The position numbers and the translations under genes were made by a program. The notes under the pieces were generated by a model. It was not told the origin of the DNA. It did no database searches and saw only the letters and a program-made list of their open reading frames with translations. Shown in pieces: positions 56,632 through 64,000 of a stretch of 64,000 nucleotides of DNA. Source of the stretch: Xanthostigma xanthostigma (lineage: Eukaryota; Arthropoda; Insecta; Raphidioptera; Raphidiidae). The stretch's first letter is position 1. Each line of letters opens with the position of its first letter. The stretch is from NCBI GenBank assembly GCA_963575645.1, contig OY754467.1:33167108-33231107 (forward strand). Direction: 5' to 3'.

Positions 56632-57393
56632 GACTATTGTTTGAAAGTCAATAAAACTTCGAATTTTACTGCATCCAATTCGTGGTGAAGTTTGCACTAT
56701 CTTTTAAAATTTACACCGATTTATTGAAAACTAGCGGCCCGGTCCGTCTTCGTCCGAATTTGTAGATTGCCGCCGTTTTTTCGTCGACTTGCGGTGCAAA
56801 ATTGACATTTGTGGTCAATAACAAATTAGGCACATGTGGTATATATGACCATGTTTGAGAACGGATTCTAAATATTGGTCAAACATGATTTGAATCGGAT
56901 CATGTTTATGAATAGACGTGACGACCTTTACGTGTGCAAATCTATGCCCATAGGCTGATACTGCCTCCAATTTGCAAACAAATTATACAATGATTTCAGT
57001 GAATAGAATTGCAAAAGTATATATAAATACAAGCTATATGGCAGAATAGCTTCAAATAAAGGATGAAAGCAACGGATGGCATCAGGCATCGTTAGACATC
57101 GGACATTATGTTAAAAATTGCGATTTTTCAATAAATTTTGACCCAAAAATTGTTTAATTTTTTTTTATCACCGGCATACCTATTTGTATACAAAGGGTAC
57201 GCTCACAATGGAGAGACTTTACTGACAAAAAGCCGCATTGATATGTAGACACAAAACTTTTATTAATACCTATTACTATTTTTCATTATTATTTACATTT
57301 TTATTTAACCTATCTGTTAACAGTTAAACCATAAAGAATATACATATATTTTTAAAATCAAAAATATTTTATAGATTAGAACAGGGGTCGCCA
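56632..57393. repeat. Repeat-derived spacer
   Basis: 56730-56960 is a reverse, diverged relative of 48951-49155 (ctagcggcccggtccgtctt, tagattgccgccg, cgtcgacttgc). CAGGGGTCGCCAA near 57382 looks like a lone hAT end. No gene seen. Confidence 0.45.
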
Positions 57394-58533
57394 ATAATAG
57401 CTGGAGAGCTGATGACACAATTTTGGGTACGTATTTTAGGCAGGTTGAAATAATGAAAAAACAGTAATTTATCAATGGCTGAATCTGGAATGGTGAGTCT
57501 GCCTGAGCATTTGCGGTTATTTCGCGCATGCGCAGCATATGACATCTGCAAAAAAATATCCCCAAAAAACATGTTTTAGGCAACTTGAAACTTTTATAAT
57601 CTTTGAGTTCAGCATTTATATAATCCAGAAATGAAAATGCCAGAACATTTTGTCGGTTATAAAGTAGGGGCAGAACCCCCCGAAGATATTTTATTAATAT
57701 ACGCAATGAGCACGATACAGGTCAAACGGATAAACGGATTGAAACCAAATTTTGGGAGGATGTTTGGTATGCAGATATGAAAAGCTCTATTGTTTTTGGG
57801 GAAAATCGGCGCATGCGCAAAAGACATATATGCTATAACGTTGTTTTTTATATAATAATGATATACTTTTCGTAACAGTTTATTATTCTATTTATTTTTT
57901 CAAGAAAGTTTTGTGAAAAAAAAATCTAAACTTAATAATTTCGGAAATATTTTGAAAATAAGACAAGAACCAACTGCTGTTTTGTTTTGAAAATCTGCCA
58001 GAAAAAAAATAGTTCACAAAACTTTCTTGAAAAAATAAATAGAATAATAAACTGTTACGAAAAGTATATCATTATTATATAAAAAACAACGTTATAGCAT
58101 ATATGTCTTTTGCGCATGCGCCGATTTTCCCCAAAAACAATAGAGCTTTTCATATCTGCATACCAAACATCCTCCCAAAATTTGGTTTCAATCCGTTTAT
58201 CCGTTTGACCTGTATCGTGCTCATTGCGTATATTAATAAAATATCTTCGGGGGGTTCTGCCCCTACTTTATAACCGACAAAATGTTCTGGCATTTTCATT
58301 TCTGGATTATATAAATGCTGAACTCAAAGATTATAAAAGTTTCAAGTTGCCTAAAACATGTTTTTTGGGGATATTTTTTTGCAGATGTCATATGCTGCGC
58401 AGGCGCGAAATAACCGCAAACGCTCAGGCAGACTCGCCAATCCAGATTCACTCATTGATAAATTACTGTTTTTTCATTATTTCAACCTGCCTAAAACACG
58501 TACCCAAAATCGTGTCATCAGCTCTTGGGCTAT
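57394..58533. repeat. 1.14-kb inverted repeat (524-bp arms)
   Basis: Left arm 57394-57917 and right arm 58013-58533 are reverse complements with few differences, around a 95-bp spacer. The inner parts of both arms are R1 repeat; the outer parts are a second unit (cctaaaacatgttttttggg and so on). The mirror ORFs of 129 and 103 aa on opposite strands arise from this symmetry. Confidence 0.92.
57712..58215. repeat. R1 repeat copies 3 (plus) and 4 (minus) inside the inverted repeat
   Basis: acgatacaggtcaaacggat at 57712 and its complement near 58200 mark two opposed R1 copies, meeting near 57917-58013. Confidence 0.8.
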
Positions 58534-58554
58534 AAGAATAGTAATACCTATTTA

Positions 58555-59105
58555 ATATATTTGCTATTCGTTGGCATGGTTACCTCCGTGTCATATAAAA
58601 ATTAATCAAAGCATGCCTAACTAGTTTATTTCTGATATTTACAAAACAGAAGAACAGCTGATTTTTTTATTTTCAAAATATTTTCGAAACTATAAACATT
58701 AGAAAAAAAAATTTAACCAAAATTTCTTGAAAAAATAAATAGAATATTAAGCCGTTATGAAAAGTATACCATTATTATATAAAAAAAACACCGTTAAAGC
58801 ATATATCTCTTCTGCGTATGCGTTCTAAAAACGATAGGGCCAAATTTTTGGGAGGATGTTTGGTATGCAAATATGAAGAACATTTCCATACCAAACATCC
58901 TCCCAAAAATTTGGTGTCAATCCGTTCGTCCGTTTGACCTGTATCGTGCTCACAGACAAACAGACTAACAGACGCACAAAGTTTTCTCAAAAATATGTTT
59001 TTTTGGATTCAGGGAACCTCAAAACGAAAAAATAATGTAAAATTTTTGAACAGTGAAATTTGACCTAAACTAGTATTACCATTCCCCACTTGTGGGTTGA
59101 AAATT
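58555..59105 (-). repeat. Interspersed repeat family R1, copy 5
   Basis: Reverse copy with a small inverted duplication (tttgggaggatgtttggtat at 58853 and its complement near 58890). It ends in ttaccattccccacttgtgg just before the small ORF at 59127. Confidence 0.75.
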
Positions 59106-59126
59106 GGAATGGTAAAATATTTTATC

Positions 59127-59294
59127 ATGAAGAAATTAGTTATTATTTCCCTTTTCCTACAATTACTATTAGTTTATAGTAATGGGCAGTTATCTCGCAA
59201 TTATTATCCACTCATAAACTACGAAGTGAAACTCCATTCAGCTCTGTTTCACGTCTTTTGCCGTACACCGCCTAGCCGTAGCATAGAAATATAG
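59127..59294 (+). CDS. Candidate small secreted peptide, 55 aa
   Basis: Starts MKKLVIISLFLQLLLVYSNG: a Lys pair, a hydrophobic core of about 13 residues and a small-residue cleavage site (likely after NG). It resembles a signal peptide. The mature part of about 35 residues has one Cys and no dibasic site or family motif that I know. The ATG is in tatcATGAAG. It lies right after an R1 repeat, and no splice sites or clear AATAAA follow. Either a real short gene or exon, or a chance ORF. Confidence 0.3.
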   Translation: MKKLVIISLFLQLLLVYSNGQLSRNYYPLINYEVKLHSALFHVFCRTPPSRSIEI

Positions 59295-60597
59295 AATGTT
59301 TTATTCAATGTGTATATAAAATTTATATTCTTGTTTAAATTTAATGTCAAGTCGTCTGCTCCATAAACATTTCAAACGCATAAATGTGACAGATAAAACG
59401 TTTGAAAACTGTCTCAGCGTTCAGAATAGCGCGACGCTGTCGCCTGCCTTGCTTGATTAATTCGAATAGGCTTCGTGCAGCTGCGAGAAACGCTTCGTTT
59501 TGAACCGAAGCTCACCGTTTGTTCAACTGTAACGTGTGGGATTTAGCAGAACGGACGGCATACGAATAAATCGTCAACTTTCGGTTTTTCTGCCTGATTA
59601 TTATATCTAATTTGAAACTGTTGTGTGTGTTTTTTTTCTCCATAAATGCACAGGCGATCGAAAATTTACACGACAAATTATTACTTAAATAATTCCATTT
59701 TGAGAAAACAAGAATATTATCGAAAGCACAAATCTTCGTACTAATATATAAAATCTCTGACTAGTGTCACTTAATATCGTTTCATGGGTATTTTTAATTT
59801 TTGACCTCTTCGGACCTAAACTTTATATTTTTGAAACACAAAATATGTTTTAGGGTGTTGCGCTTATTTACTGTGTAAAACTAAATTTAACATTTACAGA
59901 ATTTATGAAGTCCATTGAACAGGTCAAAAAAATGTATTTTTGACGTAATCACTAGCATAGGATGATAGGATGTTTAATTACTTTTTAAGTATAATTAGTA
60001 AAGTTAACATTATTAAATTTAAATAAATATCCGCACAAGAAAAATAGATTACGTCATGAAAATGCGTAAATTATACATAATCAGAATGTACACTTTTACC
60101 AGCATTGCGTGAATCCATGACTGCGGTCAACACTTGATTCGATATTTCAACCTACACACATAGTATTTTTTTTGTTTTGTTTGATATGCGTACATCTCAG
60201 ATAAGCTACAAGCACGAACGAGATTAAGACTTAAAAAAAAGAAAATAAATAAGAGTGGTCCTAGATTGATCCAAAAAGTGCACCGTATTCTGTAAATAAG
60301 GGTTTTTGTGCTTCCCCCCTTTTTTACTGGATCTAGTCAACAATTAGTCAGGATCGTCTTATGAACTGCAGAAGACTGGCCACTATTTTATTCCGTGGAA
60401 TTACTATTCGTATCATATACTGCTAATGGTAGAAATAGATAGTTTATAGAAATTACTTTTTGTTTTACCTTACGCACTAGTGTTAAATAGGTCTTTTTAC
60501 GACCGCTATACGTACGATATTTGACGGTGCAGTTTATAGAATACGTAATTATTTTCAGAAAAAATACAGTAAACTAATATTTTGATTGTGGCCTATA
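59295..60597. other. Mostly unannotated; CpG-richer patch 59400-59580
   Basis: The patch 59400-59580 (for example agcgcgacgctgtcgcctgc, ctgcgagaaacgcttcg) stands out in GC and could be a promoter or first exon. The rest is AT-rich without a supported gene. Confidence 0.25.
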
Positions 60598-60905
60598 TAA
60601 AAATTAGCCGTCGTGGGATGCCTGACAGATGTGAAACATACATTTAAGCGACCATACTAGTAATCGAAGTTCGCCCTGTAACTAAATTTTACCCTGTCAT
60701 ATAAAAAAAATCATCCCTGTAACTAATACAAAGCGGTGAACGCGTCATGTGTACTATAGTCGCACACGCAGCACACAGCTCATACTGAGAAGGAACGTAG
60801 CATATAGGATACGCGGTGACAGAGAGACGTATACGGGATAGAGCATCATGCCGTTTGCCGTAACGTTTTACTGCCAATAGATGTTTCACATCAAAAAACA
60901 CTCGT
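60598..60905 (-). repeat. Interspersed repeat family R3, copy 3
   Basis: Reverse copy: gccgtcgtgggatgcctgac, acatttaagcgacc, aaagcggtgaacgcgtcatg, agagcatcatgccgtttgcc, gatgtttcacatcaaaaa. The longest copy seen. Confidence 0.7.
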
Positions 60906-61569
60906 ATCACACACACTATATATGGAATTTTGTATTATGAATGATCCGGATTAGTGTGTCTAAAATTAATGCAAAATGGTGTTTTTATAATTTAATACCC
61001 TGTTTGGTAAATTAATTAATGTATAGAATTTAGCACGTATAAGCGCCCCTATATCTAATCTGTTCATTGCAGAGGAGGAGGAGGTTGACATTCTCCTCGG
61101 CCGGCTGCTGTTTTTACAAACAAAAATAAATTCCAACCGAGAGAAATTGTGATCTTTTATTTAAGTCTGCTCTCACTTTTGACAAGTCGCGAATTAATCT
61201 CAAGAAGGCTTTTGTTGTTTATTAATGTCTCTTAAATAATCTCGTATTAATATTAAATTGAGTCCTTTCATATTTTGTATGACAACGTGCTTAACATGAA
61301 AATCAGTCGGTTGCTTTTTAAGGTGACATTTTAAGTTTCTATACGCTGCAAGAACGTAATCTAATTAAAAGTATTAACTTTTTTTATATTTTGCAGTTAC
61401 ATTCAGAATACTAAGCGTCAACGATTTGATTTATTAACAATATGGTATTTTGCACCAGTTAAGAAAAAATCTAATAAAAAAGCAAACGAGAAATGTTGAT
61501 TTCTATTCATAATAATGCACCATAAATTTTATAATTCAATTTTAAGAATTGTATTATTAACCTGTTCTT
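60906..61569. other. No gene recognised
   Basis: AT-rich non-coding sequence. Confidence 0.4.
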
Positions 61570-62200
61570 CAAAAGTAAAAAACGCAGTTCGCCATGTTGG
61601 ATTCCGGCGTGACGTCACTTCGTCTGTAAACTAGGTACGTATGTTGTGCTGTGTGTTATTTTGAAGTTCTTTCAAGTTATTGTCACGTTTATAGACTTCT
61701 ATCCCGTTTTTTATTGATGTCGCATCATGGAAGACGGTTTCGTAAAAGCAGGAAGTACTAATCTACCAAGGATAAATATACGTTTAATAAATAAATAAAG
61801 TTTTACTACCTAAATTGTATATTTACCTACTTACACTGGTAACGTAATAATCATAGCAATCTTATTTTTTTTTTATTTGACAGAAAAAAGAAGAACATGG
61901 AATTTAGCATCTATGACCATATTATTGCTGCAAAAAAAAAGTTAAAGGTACCTAAGTATCATATAATACAAGTAATATATAAAATAATACATAACATGTA
62001 ATGATAATATGAACTAATATTGGTAACGATATAAGGTAAGTAATAGATACTTATTTTTTACTATAAATGTTTATTATCTGTATGAAGAAGCTAATTAATT
62101 TGTTTATATTTTCGGGTGTGTTGTCTAGTATCTGTTTTAGGTTATTATTTACAATCATAGTGACGTCACGAGTCGTTTTCGCGCGATAATTAATTATGAT
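61570..62200 (+). mobile_element. Possible remnant of a coding transposon
   Basis: 61600-61615 and 62158-62170 both carry tgacgtcac, and between them is a short start-like ORF (61727-61798). Its peptide MEDGFVKAGSTNLPRINI reminds me of the beginning of multi-copy lepidopteran proteins that have SWIM or YqaJ domains. Later frames decay. Boundaries and identity are uncertain. Confidence 0.3.
61727..61798 (+). pseudogene. Short N-terminal protein remnant
   Basis: Twenty-three codons, MEDGFVKAGSTNLPRINIRL and then INK plus stop. The similarity to 'GFVK..STNLPKID'-type starts is from memory. If right, the reading frame is broken within about 20 residues. Confidence 0.3.
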
Positions 62201-62610
62201 AAATTAAAATAAAATATAAGGCACTTTTATTAACCTTATGTACTTTAATTATATTAAATTCCTAAGACAAGCCGTTTCACGAGGGAACTACCTTAAGAAG
62301 AAGGATATAAGAACGCAAAAGTTACATTATTAAATTATTAAATTTTGATACGTGGGACTACCTTAAACTCTACTCATAATATTGTAACAAAACTGTTCTA
62401 GTTAGTGGTGGAATTTATTTATTTACAATAATAAACGTTTAACAAAACACTTAAACAGACAAACGAAACATTACTTCTTTAACGAACAGAAACAAAACAA
62501 CAAATTCTGACTAATAAAATATAAAAGAATAATTAACGAAGAATATAAAGTCACCAATGATTTACAAGACAGGAACACACCAAAATTTATTTTAACACAC
62601 TTATTATTTA
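62201..62610. other. No gene recognised
   Basis: AT-rich sequence. Confidence 0.35.
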
Positions 62611-63398
62611 TCTATATACTAATATATAAAGCAGAAGAGTTTGTTTGTTTGTTTGTTTGAACGCGCTAATCTCAGGAACTACTGGTTCGAATTGAAAATT
62701 TTTTTTTTGTTGGAAAGCCCATTTATCGAGGAAGGCTATAGGCTATATAATATCACGCTACGACTAATAGGAGCGGAAAATCAATGAAAAATGTTGCAGA
62801 ATGTCAGTCAAAATAATTTATTCACAATATACTTATATTCAGGTAAAATGCCGTAACTGAATATCCCAATATTAGCGGCACACGACAGAAGCTCGGTTAG
62901 ATCAGTCGGTAGAGCGCTCGACTCTTAATCTCAGGGTCGTGGATTCGAGCCCCAGCTTGGACGAATATGTTTTTAATGTTTTTTTTTCTACATTGCTTTC
63001 TTCTAAAGCTATCATTTAAATTTATTTTAGTTTTATTTACGACTAATTAAAATTAAATAAATCTAAATAATAGCTCATTTGAAAACTATTACAGTACCTA
63101 TAGGTATATAAAAATAATTTTCCTACAGTATGTTTTCAATTAAATATTTATTATATTTTATTAATTATAGGTTGAGTAATTATTGATTTAAAAGAAATAA
63201 TTATTACTTAAAAAAAATATTTTCATCAAAAATGGAGGTTTGAGTTTAAAATAAGTAATAAAGCAGGGAACTGCCGAAAACTGCAAAAAATTTGGACCCA
63301 ACATTCATCTCGGTAAACTGAGATGAATGTGCTTACTCATGTCCCTCCCTTCCCCATTCGTTCTTTTGCACCTGGGTGAAACCGGACGAGACCGCTAG
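62611..63398 (+). mobile_element. Helitron-like repeat, copy 2, with different middle
   Basis: Left part (62611-62805) and right part (63286-63398, ending gaccgCTAG before T) match 20640-20979. The middle (about 62806-63285) does not and includes a tRNA-like sequence. Either a later insertion or another subfamily. Confidence 0.5.
62891..62963 (+). tRNA. tRNA-Lys(CTT)-like pseudogene or SINE head
   Basis: The anticodon loop CTCTTAA, the A-box-like gatcagtcggtagagc and B-box-like gattcgagcc match insect tRNA-Lys(CTT) in order and length (73 nt). At least seven positions no longer pair: three in the anticodon stem, two in the T stem, one in the D stem and two in the acceptor. A T-run (62980-62988) follows. 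It is therefore not a working tRNA. Confidence 0.7.
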
Positions 63399-64000
63399 TT
63401 AACTATATACAGTTATATTTATTTCGTACAATATTATTTATACAGTTCATTTATTTATCTTAGCAGTTACCTTAGCACTGTTCACTGACTGTTAATTTAT
63501 GTCGATTCTTCACACAATGGTATCACTGTCCCAAGTATAACTGTCGTATCATGACTGACTCCGTGGACTGTGTCTCCACTAAGCTATTCCGTGGTTTATA
63601 TAGGCACTGGATAGATCTTTCCTTTGTTGCATTCATAGTTGTCTGGAATTTATCAACAAAGCTCTTTTTACCTACGCCTATTGTTGAAACAATAATCAAG
63701 CCGATTGTTGTCCCCCACAACAATCGGTGTGTCTTTGTTAGATTGCCTAGCTGATTGTCGTCTCACAAAATTCTTTGTTGTCCCAACGGGGAGATTGTAA
63801 CAATATCATCCACCGCTACACAATGATTGTACATATCAATGTCGATGATCCTCGTTTTGCATGTCCGAGCCGACACAACATAAATAAAAAATCATATGTC
63901 GGCTTAAGAATGTTTAATGAGTGAGCAACAGATTTTCATTACAAAGTCATCGTTCAACTCACCTCGCTTCAGTAACTAGTTTATCTAATGACGGAAGGGC
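63399..64000 (-). other. Unannotated; possible LTR-like sequence
   Basis: On the minus strand, tgttacaatctccccgttgg (from about 63800) leads via gacaacaatcgg repeats to a TATA-like cctatataaaccacgg near 63604 and gtcagtcatg. That could be an LTR promoter, but no matching ends, PBS or PPT are visible. No gene supported. Confidence 0.25.

Noticed and set aside
57317-58535. Two similar ORFs (129 and 103 aa) on opposite strands as a gene pair
   Set aside because: They mirror each other because of the 1.14-kb inverted repeat and show no domain or conserved frame.
62891-62963. Functional tRNA-Lys
   Set aside because: Seven or more stem positions do not pair.

Overview
The window looks like gene-poor, transposon-dense insect DNA, most probably from a moth or butterfly (Lepidoptera). 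It is AT-rich, has no bacterial-style gene packing, and its one convincing host gene is split by GT-AG introns. Several interspersed repeats resemble ones I associate with lepidopteran genomes: the unit ending in 'cgcacttggccgg', the 'aggaactactggtt' unit, the 'aaccgacttc' unit and the 'ccttttggcttcgccgtag' tail. The assignment is from memory of such repeats, not from a search.

Host gene: positions 18482-21889 (+) carry a five-exon class A GPCR of 381 aa. All four introns are phase-consistent and GT-AG. It resembles the insect pyrokinin/CAPA/neuromedin-U (PRXamide) receptor group (ERY, CWTP and NPIIY motifs), but lacks the conserved cysteine at the top of TM3. Its introns hold a TWA-duplicating MITE and a Helitron-like repeat, and a 210-bp near-perfect palindrome sits 200 bp downstream. 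Weaker gene candidates are a 38-nt micro-exon at 41799-41836, a 55-aa signal-peptide ORF at 59127-59294, and several GC-richer promoter or first-exon-like patches.

Transposon-encoded sequence: a 5'-truncated Penelope-like element with a GIY-YIG nuclease domain (11981-13122, 14-bp target duplication); a DD41D mariner-type transposase with one nonsense codon (32960-33931); and a transposase C-terminal remnant (44863-45018, minus).

Non-autonomous elements make up much of the rest. Eight elements have hAT-like features, and five of them have perfect or near-perfect 8-bp target duplications. Five hAT-like elements each carry their own palindromic or GC-rich motif array (GTCTCG, AATCGATT, ATATCGAT, GTCCCG, CGGGCC). 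There are also two PIF/Harbinger-like MITEs plus the palindrome, a pogo-like MITE, two copies of a tRNA-headed SINE with an ATT tail, several large foldback elements (up to 1.14 kb), and Penelope tail fragments with hammerhead-ribozyme-like cores. Three copies of one hairpin-ended element (11.8, 23.9 and 40.3 kb) have each been split by a different later insertion, which gives a readable insertion order.

Layout: 0-11 kb repeats; 11.8-13.4 kb hairpin element with Penelope insert; 15.7-16.9 kb hAT; 18.5-21.9 kb GPCR; 22-27 kb MITE cluster; 28-32 kb degenerate repeats; 33 kb mariner; 34-37 kb hAT and SINE; 38-40.8 kb foldbacks; 41-49 kb sparse, with the micro-exon; 50-56 kb tandem and foldback repeats; 57.4-59.1 kb giant palindrome; 61-64 kb transposon remnants and a tRNA-Lys-like sequence.
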